Assembly (NCBI GenBank): GCA_017525455.1
Contig: JAFXSS010000076.1
Location: forward strand, 1 to 50,543
Length of the DNA stretch: 50,543 nt
Source: Paludibacteraceae bacterium
Lineage (GTDB): Bacteria; Bacteroidota; Bacteroidia; Bacteroidales; Paludibacteraceae
Reading direction: 5' to 3'
The notes beneath the pieces are model-generated. The model searched no databases. It was not told where the DNA came from and worked only from the letters and a program-made list of their open reading frames with translations. Positions 41,814 through 50,204 of the stretch are shown here, in pieces (within the stretch, counting starts at the first letter, position 1; each line of letters starts with the position of its first letter). The position numbers were made by a program, and so were the translations under genes.

Positions 41814-43037
41814 TCAAATATTATAGTAGAACAAGTACAATTTTTGCGGCTTGTAAGTAAGCGTCTGCAGGTTGAGCATCTCTGAAGCTTCGGCGATGTT
41901 GCGCACTTTGCCATCATTGTAGAGAATGTCAATGCTGTCATCTTTTTCCGAGTATGTGTTGGATGTAGAAACATGTTCGGTAATGAAGTACTCGGCATCG
42001 CTTGCCGTTATGCCAAACTTTTGTGCGTATTGCTGTAGCAAACTATTGCGCTCCTCTGCAGTAAGCGGTTGCTCAAGCAGTCGCCCTTTGAATAACCTGC
42101 GGTTGACAAAAGCTTCTGCAAGCAGTCGGAGCGTGGTGTCGGATTGTGCTTGCCAAGCCTTGATGGCTGACAGAATATCTGAATCGTCCAACAAAGCGTA
42201 TTGCTGCAGGGCATAACTATCCTGAGCAAAGACGTCACCAGTCATGTGCTGATACAAAAAGTAATGCAGAGCCGGCGGGCAGAACAATTCCACGCCTTCC
42301 CGCGCCAACTGCTTGGCGCGCTCAAGAATCTTGATAAGCAGTTGCTCGGCTGCAACCGAAGTTTTATGCAGATAAACCTGCCAATACATCAATCGTCTGG
42401 CAATAAGAAACTTTTCTACCGAATAGATGCCTTTTGCTTCAATCACCAAGTGGTCGTCCACCACATTGAGCATCTTGATCAGTCGTGCCGAAGCGACACT
42501 TCCTTCAGTCACTCCCGTAAAAAACGAATCGCGACAGAGATAGTCCATCCGATCCATGTCAAACTGTGAAGATATGAGTTGATGAAGGAAATGTTTTGAG
42601 TACTTGTTGGTGAATATGGCAATCGCAGTATCCAATGCGCCATGCATCTCGCGATTGATCTGCTCCATCATGATAAGTGACACATCCTCATGAGTTATTC
42701 CCTCGATGAGAGTGTGCTCCATCACATGCGAGAAAGGCGCATGTCCGAGGTCGTGGAGCAGGATGGCTATCATTGCTCCGTTGGCCTCATCGTCGGTTAT
42801 AGCGATGCCTTTCTGCCTGAGTGATGCGATGGCATCGCTCATCAGATGCATGGCTCCTATCGAGTGCAGGAATCGGCTATGCTGTGCACCCGGATAGACA
42901 ACATACGACAAGCCGAGTTGTCGTATGCGATTCAGACGTTGCACGTATGGATGCTGCAGAACGTCGAAGATGAGTTCGTTAGGTATGGATATGAATCCGA
43001 AAACAGGATCGTTGATAATCTTGCGCTTGTTCGCCAT
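41814..43037 (-). CDS. HD-domain phosphohydrolase (dGTPase-like)
   Basis: 407 residues. RLNRIRQLGLSYVVYPGAQHSRFLHSIG and AILLHDLGHAPFSHVMEH (HD motif), with a later SSQFDMDRMDYLCRDS, are typical of the SamHD1/dGTPase-like family. Substrate is unproven. The gene stands upstream of lpxD, a conserved Bacteroidota neighbourhood, 12 bp after rpoD. Confidence 0.9.
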   Translation of the reverse strand: MANKRKIINDPVFGFISIPNELIFDVLQHPYVQRLNRIRQLGLSYVVYPGAQHSRFLHSIGAMHLMSDAIASLRQKGIAITDDEANGAMIAILLHDLGHAPFSHVMEHTLIEGITHEDVSLIMMEQINREMHGALDTAIAIFTNKYSKHFLHQLISSQFDMDRMDYLCRDSFFTGVTEGSVASARLIKMLNVVDDHLVIEAKGIYSVEKFLIARRLMYWQVYLHKTSVAAEQLLIKILERAKQLAREGVELFCPPALHYFLYQHMTGDVFAQDSYALQQYALLDDSDILSAIKAWQAQSDTTLRLLAEAFVNRRLFKGRLLEQPLTAEERNSLLQQYAQKFGITASDAEYFITEHVSTSNTYSEKDDSIDILYNDGKVRNIAEASEMLNLQTLTYKPQKLYLFYYNI

Positions 43038-43049
43038 GAAGCAATGTTT

Positions 43050-43916
43050 TTATCCCAGATATGTCCTAAGCACTTTGCTACGCGAGTTCAATGCCAAGTT
43101 ATGCAACGCCTTTTCTTTTATCTGACGCACACGTTCGCGGGTCAGGCCTTCCTCTTCACCAATCTCCTCCAGAGTCTTTTCCTGTACGCCGTTGCCCACG
43201 CCGAAGAACTTCCGTATTATTCGTTGCTCACGCTCGCTCAGCGTAGCCAAAGCCCGGTCAATCTCCTGGGTTAGCGACTCGTTGATCAGTCCTCGGTCGG
43301 CACGTGGAGAATCTTGATTCTCCATCACGTCAATCAAGCTGTTGTCCTCACCATCCACGAAAGGCGCATCCATGCTAACGTGGCGGCCTTGCATGCGCAG
43401 TACTTCGGCAATCTTGTCGATAGGCATATCCAACTCCTCTGCCAACTCTTCGGCTGACGGACGGCGCTCAAACTCCTGCTCGAAACGGGAGTAAGCTTTC
43501 TGAATTTTGTTCAGTGAACCAACCTGGTTCAAAGGTAGACGTACGATACGAGCCTGCTCAGCCAAAGCTTGCAGAATAGACTGACGAATCCACCACACGG
43601 CGTAAGAGATAAACTTGAATCCGCGTGTCTCATCGAACTTCTCAGCAGCTTTGATCAGGCCGACATTTCCTTCATTGATAAGGTCGGGCAAACTAAGCCC
43701 TTGGTTTTGATACTGTTTAGCCACCGAAACCACGAATCGGAGATTGGCATTCACCAGTCGTTCGCGTGCGGCCATATCACCGTTACGGATACGACCGGCT
43801 AACTCCACCTCCTCCTCAACGGAAATAAGGTCTTCGCGACCGATCTCTTGCAGGAACTTGTCCAACGATTGCGATTCGCGGTTGGTGATTGATTTAGTAA
43901 TTTTTAATTGACGCAT
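43050..43916 (-). CDS. rpoD: Primary sigma factor RpoD (short Bacteroidota type)
   Basis: 288 residues, far shorter than proteobacterial RpoD because region 1.1 and the non-conserved insert are missing. Region 2 ([58 protein letters not shown]), region 3 and region 4 ([28 protein letters not shown]) are complete. It should read the TTTG / TAnnTTTG promoters seen throughout the window. No such promoter is visible between it and tRNA-Arg, so it may depend on transcription from further upstream. Confidence 0.96.
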   Translation of the reverse strand: MRQLKITKSITNRESQSLDKFLQEIGREDLISVEEEVELAGRIRNGDMAARERLVNANLRFVVSVAKQYQNQGLSLPDLINEGNVGLIKAAEKFDETRGFKFISYAVWWIRQSILQALAEQARIVRLPLNQVGSLNKIQKAYSRFEQEFERRPSAEELAEELDMPIDKIAEVLRMQGRHVSMDAPFVDGEDNSLIDVMENQDSPRADRGLINESLTQEIDRALATLSEREQRIIRKFFGVGNGVQEKTLEEIGEEEGLTRERVRQIKEKALHNLALNSRSKVLRTYLG

Positions 43917-44007
43917 ATATATCTGTTGTTCTATAATTCTTCATTACAACTTTGTTCTTCGGCCGGATTTCTGCGTAATCCCTGCGCAGCTTGCGATGCA
44001 ATCTGCT

Positions 44008-44068
44008 CAAACAATCCTGTTGTTTTGCCTTACAAGCAAACTTGACGTCAAACCGCCCGGATTGTTTG
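44008..44068 (-). other. Structured 3' flank of tRNA-Arg
   Basis: CAAACAATCC (44008-44017) and GGATTGTTTG (44059-44068) form a perfect 10-bp closing stem that starts one base after the tRNA. Inside are a 5-bp hairpin (TTTGC/GCAAA) and the 10-bp palindrome TTGACGTCAA (44042-44051). It may act as the tRNA terminator, as a processing signal, or as an attenuator ahead of rpoD. Confidence 0.5.
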
Positions 44069-44142
44069 TGATTCGGCCGGGATTCGAACCCGGGACCCAC
44101 AGCTTAGAAGGCTGTTGCTCTATCCAACTGAGCTACCGAACC
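44069..44142 (-). tRNA. tRNA-Arg (anticodon UCU)
   Basis: 74 nt, CCA not encoded. Acceptor GGTTCGG / CCGAATC with discriminator A, D-arm GCTCAGTTGGATAGAGC, anticodon stem-loop ACAGC-CTTCTAA-GCTGT, T-arm GGGTTCGAATCCC. Confidence 0.95.
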
Positions 44143-44157
44143 CTCGCGTTCGGCAAA

Positions 44158-44197
44158 TTACACTTTCGGATGTCGTGTTGCGACATAAAGCGTGTAA
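44158..44197 (-). other. Hairpin upstream of tRNA-Arg
   Basis: TTACA / TGTAA, CTTT / AAAG and ATGTCG / CGACAT stack to about 15 base pairs with small bulges and a 5-nt loop. Confidence 0.5.
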
Positions 44198-44216
44198 TTG
44201 CCTCCGCTCTCCCACT

Positions 44217-44260
44217 ACAAAATAATCGGTTTCCTTGCTATGCTTAGTCGATTATTTTGT
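44217..44260 (-). terminator. Perfect 12-bp hairpin after trxA
   Basis: ACAAAATAATCG pairs with CGATTATTTTGT around a 20-nt loop, 11 nt downstream of the thioredoxin stop. The 3' arm is T-rich but there is no T-run after it, so it is only a possible terminator. Confidence 0.55.
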
Positions 44261-44271
44261 GTCGGGCCCGA

Positions 44272-44586
44272 TTACAGGAGTCCCTCTACCAGCGGTTGGA
44301 GACGAGGTTTGGGAGTGTAACCTACACTGCGATTAACCAATTCGCCGTTCTTGAAAAACAAAATGGTCGGGATATTCATGATACCGAATTGCTCGCATGT
44401 GTCAGGGTTCTCGTCAACATTCAGTTTGCCGATGACAACCTTGCCGTCATATTCTGCAGCCAGATCGTCAATCACCGGATGCATCATTTTGCAAGGCCCG
44501 CACCAGGGTGCCCAGCAGTCTACCACCAGCGGCTTACCCTCGGCCAATAAACTTTTCAGGTTGGAATCTGTAATTTCTTGTACCAT
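44272..44586 (-). CDS. trxA: Thioredoxin
   Basis: 104 residues from the ATG at 44586 (MVQEITDSNL); an upstream start would add nine non-family residues. Active site WAPWCGPCK, cis-proline segment NIPTILFFKNGE and the final helix are complete. It is a cytosolic disulfide reductant. No promoter of the usual form was found in the 160 bp upstream, which appear free of other genes. Confidence 0.93.
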   Translation of the reverse strand: MVQEITDSNLKSLLAEGKPLVVDCWAPWCGPCKMMHPVIDDLAAEYDGKVVIGKLNVDENPDTCEQFGIMNIPTILFFKNGELVNRSVGYTPKPRLQPLVEGLL

Positions 44587-44747
44587 AATTATTGCTTGTT
44601 TTGAGTTATTCAATCATAAAGCAGGCATAACTGCCTTAAAAATATCAACAAAAATCGTGCCTAACTGCTATTTGTGTCTTAAAAACGAGCATATCGCAAA
44701 CTCGTCATGCCAATGTTGTGCCAAATATGTCAAAATGGCTGCCAATA

Positions 44748-46154
44748 TCATCGCCTGACAGCATTCATAATCTTCGGTGCGATGTCAGTATTGTCCATCC
44801 ATCCAGTGAACTGTTCGGCACCTTGGCCGATAGCGAACACCGGCACTGGGGCGGCAGTGTGGCTATAACTCGTCCAACCGACTTTGGCCTGTTGGTTCAG
44901 TATACCGATGGCGGTATTGCATAAGGCATCAAGATCTTTGTACATGGTTCTAAACGAGCGTTTGCCTTTGCTCTTCATTGCTTTACGGAAGGCATCCTGT
45001 AATTTGGCGTCTTCCTCGGCAGAGATACTTACCCCGTTGTAGAAATCCAGTCGTTTCTCCAGAATGGCACGTACTGCTTGCCATGTGGGTTTCTTTTGGT
45101 CTTTCTTGAACAGGCTGCCGATGTCGTCCGACAGAGTCCATGCTGAGCAGTGTTGGTGCTGCAATTGTTGCAGGTTGAGCGTGTAATTACTATTACCTAA
45201 TGCCATGCCACCGGTTTCGTGGTCTGCTGTCACAACAATCAGGGTCTCATCGGGATGTTGTTGGTAGAATGCGAGGGCTACACCTACTGCGCCGTCGAAA
45301 TCTATTGTCTCTTGGATGTTGGCAGCACCGTCGCGTCCGTGACCGGCGTAGTCGATCATGCCACCTTCAATCATTAAGAAGAAACGGTCGTTGTGCGCTT
45401 GTAAAAAGTCAATGGCAAATGATGTCAGATTGCTCAACCAAAGGTCTTCCGGACGGTTATCCACCATATAGGGGAAATTGCCACTACTCTTCTTGCGGCG
45501 GTCGATAGCATCATTCTCCTGCATTAGAATAAGTTTCTTTGCTTCGGTACGTTTGCTCTCGGCGTCCTTGAGTCCGCGTGCAAGAGTGTAACCGTTCTCT
45601 TCTGCCAGATTGTACACGTTTGGACCTGTTTGCCCCTCGGGAGGAACGGGACGATGGAGACCTGCACCACCGAAAAAGTCAAAATCCGTACGCACCAGTT
45701 GCTTGCCTACCTCGTAATAATTGTCACGTTTTTTGACGTTTGCATAGAATGCTGCCGGTGTGGCGTGATCAATAGCTACTGTGGTCAGCAGACCGACTCC
45801 CCAGCCTTGTGCTTTAAGATTTTCTGCGATGGTGGTCAACGTGTCACCGTCGGCATTCAGCCCTAAAGTGCCATTGTTTGTTTTGCTGCCTGTTGCCAAT
45901 GCTGTACCGGCTGCTGCGGAGTCAGTGATGCCATTGGATGCACTGAATGTAGCGGCTTGGCCGGAGTAGGGAAGCCCCGTCATGTACAGTTGCTTGCGAC
46001 CGATATTTCCGTCCATCTCGGCCAAATACATTTCGGCGGCCAGTACTTGGTTGGGACCCATGCCGTCACCGATGAGGTAAAATACATACTTGACCTCCGC
46101 GGAGGCAGTCATGCCTATGCAGAGAAACAACAAAGAATACAAAAATCGCTTCAT
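44748..46154 (-). CDS. Exported alkaline phosphatase
   Basis: 468 residues from the ATG at 46154, giving a clear signal peptide (KRFLYSLLFLCIGMTASA). FYLIGDGMGPNQ (metal), ITDSAAAGTALATGSKTNNGTLG (nucleophile Ser and flanks), MIEGGMIDYAGHG and VVTADHETGGMAL are the alkaline phosphatase metal and catalytic sites. It is periplasmic or outside, releasing phosphate from monoesters. Its promoter overlaps the divergent polA promoter. Confidence 0.92.
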   Translation of the reverse strand: MKRFLYSLLFLCIGMTASAEVKYVFYLIGDGMGPNQVLAAEMYLAEMDGNIGRKQLYMTGLPYSGQAATFSASNGITDSAAAGTALATGSKTNNGTLGLNADGDTLTTIAENLKAQGWGVGLLTTVAIDHATPAAFYANVKKRDNYYEVGKQLVRTDFDFFGGAGLHRPVPPEGQTGPNVYNLAEENGYTLARGLKDAESKRTEAKKLILMQENDAIDRRKKSSGNFPYMVDNRPEDLWLSNLTSFAIDFLQAHNDRFFLMIEGGMIDYAGHGRDGAANIQETIDFDGAVGVALAFYQQHPDETLIVVTADHETGGMALGNSNYTLNLQQLQHQHCSAWTLSDDIGSLFKKDQKKPTWQAVRAILEKRLDFYNGVSISAEEDAKLQDAFRKAMKSKGKRSFRTMYKDLDALCNTAIGILNQQAKVGWTSYSHTAAPVPVFAIGQGAEQFTGWMDNTDIAPKIMNAVRR

Positions 46155-46171
46155 ATTGCTAAAATTTGCTG

Positions 46172-46203
46172 CAAAGATACATAAATTTTTGCAAATATGC
46201 AAA
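46172..46203 (-). promoter_or_regulatory. Promoter of the alkaline phosphatase gene
   Basis: Minus strand: -33 TTTG (TTTGCATATT), 20-bp spacer, -7 TATCTTTG. It overlaps the polA promoter by 16 bp. Confidence 0.8.
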
Positions 46204-46219
46204 ATTTTCAGTAACTTTG
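46188..46219 (+). promoter_or_regulatory. Promoter of polA
   Basis: -33 TTTG (TTTGCAAATA) at 46188-46191, 20-bp spacer, -7 TAACTTTG at 46212-46219. Its -33 box lies inside the spacer of the divergent promoter. Confidence 0.78.
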
Positions 46220-46260
46220 TGCCCGATATATGCAATTCGTAATTTTTAATTTTAAAATTT

Positions 46261-48696
46261 GTGAAACTCCTGCTTGTTGATGCATACGCAATGATTTATC
46301 GGGCGTACTATGCTTTCATCCGCGCGCCGCGTATCAATTCCAAGGGTGACAACACTTCTGCGATTTTTGGATTTGTTGTCACGTTGGATGATTTGGTCCG
46401 CAAGACCAATCCAACGCATATCGCTGTAGCGTTCGACCCTGCCGGTCCTACATTCCGCCATGAGGCATACCCGCCCTATAAAGCGCAGCGAGAAGAGACT
46501 CCGGAGGATATACGTCGTGCCGTACCGGTCATCAAACAACTGCTCGATGCCATGCGTATAGTACGGCTCGAATGCCAGGGGTTTGAGGCGGACGATGTGA
46601 TAGGTACAATGGCACAACAGGCAGAGCAGCAAGGGTTTGAAGTGCTGATGGCTACGCCGGATAAAGATTACGGTCAACTTGTCACTGACCGGGTGAACAT
46701 GTATCGCCCTAAGCACACAGGAGGATTTGAGCAGATGGGGCCAAAAGAGGTATGCGAGAAGTACGGTTTGAGCAATCAGAAACAAGTGATAGATCTGTTG
46801 GCTCTCATGGGCGATGCGTCGGATAATATTCCCGGCTGCAAAGGTGTGGGAGAAAAGACTGCCGTCAGTCTCCTGCAGCAGTTCGGCTCGATTGACAACA
46901 TGCTTGCCAATACCGACCAAATCAAAGGAGCGTTGCGCACAAAGGTTGAAACACAACGCGAGCTGATTGAGTTCTCGCGCTATCTTGTTACCATTCGCAC
47001 AGATGCGCCCGTGCCGTTCAATCCATCGGAGCTCATTGTCCGCCAGCCCGACAAACAGCAGTTGGCTGATCTGTATCGCGCTCTTGAGTTCAACTCTATG
47101 CTACGCAAGATAGGCGAACCGATGTTGTCACCTCAGCCGAGCCAAGAGTTGAAAGTTGAAAGTCAAAAGCCGAGAGTTGAGAGTCGCGAGCGGACAGCAT
47201 CTCGGTCTGTGCCTGTTACCGCCCAATTGGATCTTTTTGCAGAATTGGAGACCACCCAATCAACGCAACAGTCAAACAGCGATAACGAGCAAGCACAGCA
47301 GTCTGATATGGAAGCCCGTCTTTGTGCCTATTTGCTCAATCCAGAACAGGCATACAACCCGAACCAGCCTCCGCAGTGGGACAAACTCAAAGAAGATTCT
47401 GCACTTTGGAATTTGTACAATGAGGTGGAATTGCCGCTCGTTGAGGTTTTGCGAGATATGGAGCAAGCCGGCGTGCGATTTGATGTAAACGTTCTTAAAC
47501 AGGCAGAGCAGCAACTCTCCGCTGAACTGGTAGAATTGGAGCAGAAGATTATAGGTGAACTTAGCAATATGCTCGCTGCCCAACAGCCAAATGAAGAATT
47601 GGTAAATGAGCAAATGCTAAATATAAACATCAACTCTCCAAAGCAGATTGGTGACATTTTGTTTGGGCAATTGAGAATTGACCCAAAGGCTAAGAAAGGA
47701 CGCAACGGTAATTACTCAACATCTGAGGAAGTATTGCGGGCGCTCAAACCTATTGCCCCCGTTTGCGGAGATATACTTGACTACCGCGAACTCAAGAAAC
47801 TTATCTCCACCTATATCATTTCTTTGCCATCCTACATCAACCCTGCAACAGGCAAGATTCATACCACCTACAACCAGACTGTTACTGCTACAGGACGGCT
47901 ATCTTCATCCAATCCGAATATGCAGAATCTACCTATCCGTTCGGAACGAGGGCAACTTATCCGTCGCGCTGTTATTGCTGATCCTGGCTGTAAGATTCTG
48001 AGTGCAGACTACTCGCAGATTGAGTTGAGGCTGATGGCACACTTCTCGCAGGATGAACACCTACTTTATGCTTTTCGCAACGGTCAGGATATCCACGCTG
48101 CCACAGCGGCAAAGATATTCAAGGTGCCTATTGATGATGTTTCGAAGGAGCAACGCCGGGCCGCCAAAACGGCTAATTTTGGTATTCTGTACGGCATTTC
48201 TGCTTTTGGTTTGGCTCAGCAACTCGACTGCTCGCGCTCCGAAGCCAAACAATTGATAGACGACTACTTCGCAGCTTTCCCGAAGATTCGTTCGTTCATT
48301 GAGGCGCAGAAGGAGTTTGCACGCGAACATCTGTATGTAGAAACACTATTCGGGCGTAAACGCTACCTCCCGGACATTGTCTCGCACAATGCTACCGTCC
48401 GTGCCTTTGCCGAACGTAATGCTGTGAATGCACCTGTTCAAGGCACGGCGGCGGATATCATCAAGATAGCTATGGTGGCTATTCATCGTGAACTAAAGCA
48501 ACTCAATCAGAAGTTTGGCGGTAAGCAGGCGCAAATGATAATGCAGGTGCACGACGAACTCAACTTCAATGTTCCGGTTGCCATGGTTGATCAAGTACGT
48601 AAGATTGTGGTGGACAACATGCAGAATGCGATCCATCTGTCTGTGCCTCTCATCGCTGAGTGCGGCGTAGGCGACAACTGGCTCGAGGCGCACTAA
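46261..48696 (+). CDS. polA: DNA polymerase I lacking the 3'-5' exonuclease domain
   Basis: 811 residues with a GTG start. Residues 1-290: 5'-3' exonuclease (LLLVDAYAMIYRAYYAF, GFEADDVIGTMA, ATPDKDYGQL, GDASDNIPGCKGVGEKTA). Residues 385-811: polymerase with motif A SADYSQIELR (Asp583), motif B RRAAKTANFGILYG and motif C MQVHDELNF (Asp765). Between them is a Gln/Ser/Glu-rich linker of about 60-90 residues instead of the usual proofreading domain of about 200; no DTET-type exonuclease motif is found. Residues about 294-312 are encoded by the 7-mer repeat at 47141-47196. A second repeat-like insert (NEELVNEQMLN) interrupts the thumb near residue 445. Confidence 0.94.
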   Translation: MKLLLVDAYAMIYRAYYAFIRAPRINSKGDNTSAIFGFVVTLDDLVRKTNPTHIAVAFDPAGPTFRHEAYPPYKAQREETPEDIRRAVPVIKQLLDAMRIVRLECQGFEADDVIGTMAQQAEQQGFEVLMATPDKDYGQLVTDRVNMYRPKHTGGFEQMGPKEVCEKYGLSNQKQVIDLLALMGDASDNIPGCKGVGEKTAVSLLQQFGSIDNMLANTDQIKGALRTKVETQRELIEFSRYLVTIRTDAPVPFNPSELIVRQPDKQQLADLYRALEFNSMLRKIGEPMLSPQPSQELKVESQKPRVESRERTASRSVPVTAQLDLFAELETTQSTQQSNSDNEQAQQSDMEARLCAYLLNPEQAYNPNQPPQWDKLKEDSALWNLYNEVELPLVEVLRDMEQAGVRFDVNVLKQAEQQLSAELVELEQKIIGELSNMLAAQQPNEELVNEQMLNININSPKQIGDILFGQLRIDPKAKKGRNGNYSTSEEVLRALKPIAPVCGDILDYRELKKLISTYIISLPSYINPATGKIHTTYNQTVTATGRLSSSNPNMQNLPIRSERGQLIRRAVIADPGCKILSADYSQIELRLMAHFSQDEHLLYAFRNGQDIHAATAAKIFKVPIDDVSKEQRRAAKTANFGILYGISAFGLAQQLDCSRSEAKQLIDDYFAAFPKIRSFIEAQKEFAREHLYVETLFGRKRYLPDIVSHNATVRAFAERNAVNAPVQGTAADIIKIAMVAIHRELKQLNQKFGGKQAQMIMQVHDELNFNVPVAMVDQVRKIVVDNMQNAIHLSVPLIAECGVGDNWLEAH
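47141..47196 (+). repeat. Tandem 7-mer repeat inside polA, consensus GYYRARA
   Basis: GCCAAGA, GTTGAAA, GTTGAAA, GTCAAAA, GCCGAGA, GTTGAGA, then decaying GTCGCGA and GCGGACA. It is the same family and strand sense as 7676-7731. It encodes part of the linker that replaces the exonuclease domain; a C in place of T in the fourth unit avoids an in-frame TGA. Confidence 0.8.
47586..47625 (+). repeat. AAATG-type tract inside polA
   Basis: AAATGAAG, AATTGGT, AAATGAGC and AAATGCT follow each other and encode NEELVNEQMLN just before the conserved NINSPKQIGDILF. The tract resembles the one at the start of hflX (48711-48757). Confidence 0.5.
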
Positions 48697-48710
48697 GCAT
48701 TCGGCAAAAT

Positions 48711-48757
48711 GACTAAATTAATTACTAAATGGCAAATGATAAAATGGTAAATACTCT
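48711..48757 (+). repeat. AAATG-type tract over the hflX start codon
   Basis: ACTAAATTAATTACTAAATGGCAAATGATAAAATGG-type sequence covers the polA-hflX gap and the first nine codons of hflX (MANDKMVNT), which are low-complexity and look repeat-derived. Confidence 0.5.
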
Positions 48758-50102
48758 TGCAGTTCTTGTCGGCTTGATTACTCCCGAGCAACCCGAGGAA
48801 CGGACAAACGAATATCTAGACGAATTGGCTTTCCTAGCCGACACCAATCATATACAACCCGTCAAGCGTTTTGTGCAACGTCTGGAATACCCCAATTCTA
48901 CAACTTATGTGGGAGAGGGCAAGCTGCAGGAGATATGCGAATATATATCCGCCTACAACGCGGCAGCCCAACCTAACTGCGAAGAACCTGTTGAACTGGT
49001 GATCTTCGACGACGAGCTCTCACCGCGGCAGATACGTAATATCGAGAAAACTTTGAACGCAACCTCTGCCAAGGGAGGGCAGGGTGGAGGCGTGCGCGTC
49101 ATGGATCGTACTATACTCATTCTCGAGATTTTCCTGCAGCGTGCACAGACCTCTTATGCCAAAACGCAAGTGGAAATGGCGCATCTGCAATACATGCTCC
49201 CGCGACTAACACGTATGTGGTCACACCTTGACCGCCAGCGTGGCGGTGGAGGAACGAATCGCGGTACGGGTGAGACGCAGATTGAGGCGGACAAACGAAT
49301 AATCAACAACCGTATAGCTTTGTTGCGAGAAGACCTCAAGCGCATCGACAAACAGATGGCTACCCAACGGCAGAATCGCGGAAAGATGGTGCGTGTGGCA
49401 CTCGTGGGATATACGAACGTAGGCAAATCAACGATGATGAACTTGCTGAGCAAGTCCGATGTATTCGCTGAGAACAAACTATTTGCAACTCTTGACACCA
49501 CTGTCCGTAAAGTCACGATTGACAATCTGCCGTTCCTTCTGTCAGATACAGTAGGCTTTATCCGCAAACTGCCACATAATCTTGTAGAGTCTTTCAAATC
49601 GACTTTGGATGAAGTGCGTGAAGCTGATTTGCTTGTGCATGTGGTGGATATATCTCATCCAAACTTCGAGGAGCAGTATGAAGTTGTGGAGCAAACCATC
49701 AACGAACTTCTGCAGAAGGATTATCACATCGAGGAATCAGACCCGTGGAACGACAGCAAGCCCAATGCCGGCGAACGCAAATACCGAGCTAAAGACAAGA
49801 AGCAAACCGTGATCAACCGACCTGAAGAGATTGTGGTATTCAACAAGATTGATGCCTTCACATACACTCCTCAAGCCGAAGATGATTTGCTTCCGCCCAC
49901 GCGCGAAAACATATCTCTTGAAGAACTCAAACGTACATGGATGGCCAAACTCAATCCATCCAATGTGGTATTTATTAGTGCTCGCAACAAGACGAACATT
50001 GAAGAACTTCGTCAGCTCATCTACGATCGCGTCAAAGCCATACATATCAAGCGCTATCCATACAACGATTTCCTGTTCCAGCGCTACGACAATTTGGATT
50101 AA
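48729..50102 (+). CDS. hflX: GTPase HflX
   Basis: 457 residues. The N-terminal HflX domain (YVGEGKLQEI, VIFDDELSPRQIRNIE, MDRTILILEIFLQRAQT) and the Gly-rich linker (RGGGGTNRGTGETQIEADKR) lead to a G domain: VALVGYTNVGKSTMMNLL (G1), LDTTVRK, LSDTVGFIRKLP (G3), VFNKIDAF (G4), FISARNKTNIEEL (G5). A basic insert before G4 is present. HflX splits stalled ribosomes after stress. The start codon could be the ATG at 48729 or the nearby ATG at 48744, because the first codons are repeat-like. It lies 32 bp after polA with no promoter seen. Confidence 0.94.
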   Translation: MANDKMVNTLAVLVGLITPEQPEERTNEYLDELAFLADTNHIQPVKRFVQRLEYPNSTTYVGEGKLQEICEYISAYNAAAQPNCEEPVELVIFDDELSPRQIRNIEKTLNATSAKGGQGGGVRVMDRTILILEIFLQRAQTSYAKTQVEMAHLQYMLPRLTRMWSHLDRQRGGGGTNRGTGETQIEADKRIINNRIALLREDLKRIDKQMATQRQNRGKMVRVALVGYTNVGKSTMMNLLSKSDVFAENKLFATLDTTVRKVTIDNLPFLLSDTVGFIRKLPHNLVESFKSTLDEVREADLLVHVVDISHPNFEEQYEVVEQTINELLQKDYHIEESDPWNDSKPNAGERKYRAKDKKQTVINRPEEIVVFNKIDAFTYTPQAEDDLLPPTRENISLEELKRTWMAKLNPSNVVFISARNKTNIEELRQLIYDRVKAIHIKRYPYNDFLFQRYDNLD

Positions 50103-50143
50103 GATACTACCGTACTATTTTCAAGTCTAATCGTAAGCAAAAG

Positions 50144-50177
50144 AAAGCGACTCGCTCCAATTGGAACGAGTCGCTTT
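50144..50177. terminator. Bidirectional terminator between hflX and tsf
   Basis: AAAGCGACTCG pairs with CGAGTCGCTTT, with an inner TCCAATTGGA palindrome. On the minus strand the stem continues into TTTCTTTTGC, which suits termination of tsf. Confidence 0.85.
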
Positions 50178-50204
50178 GAGCGCTCAATCAGATAATCATT
50201 CAGA

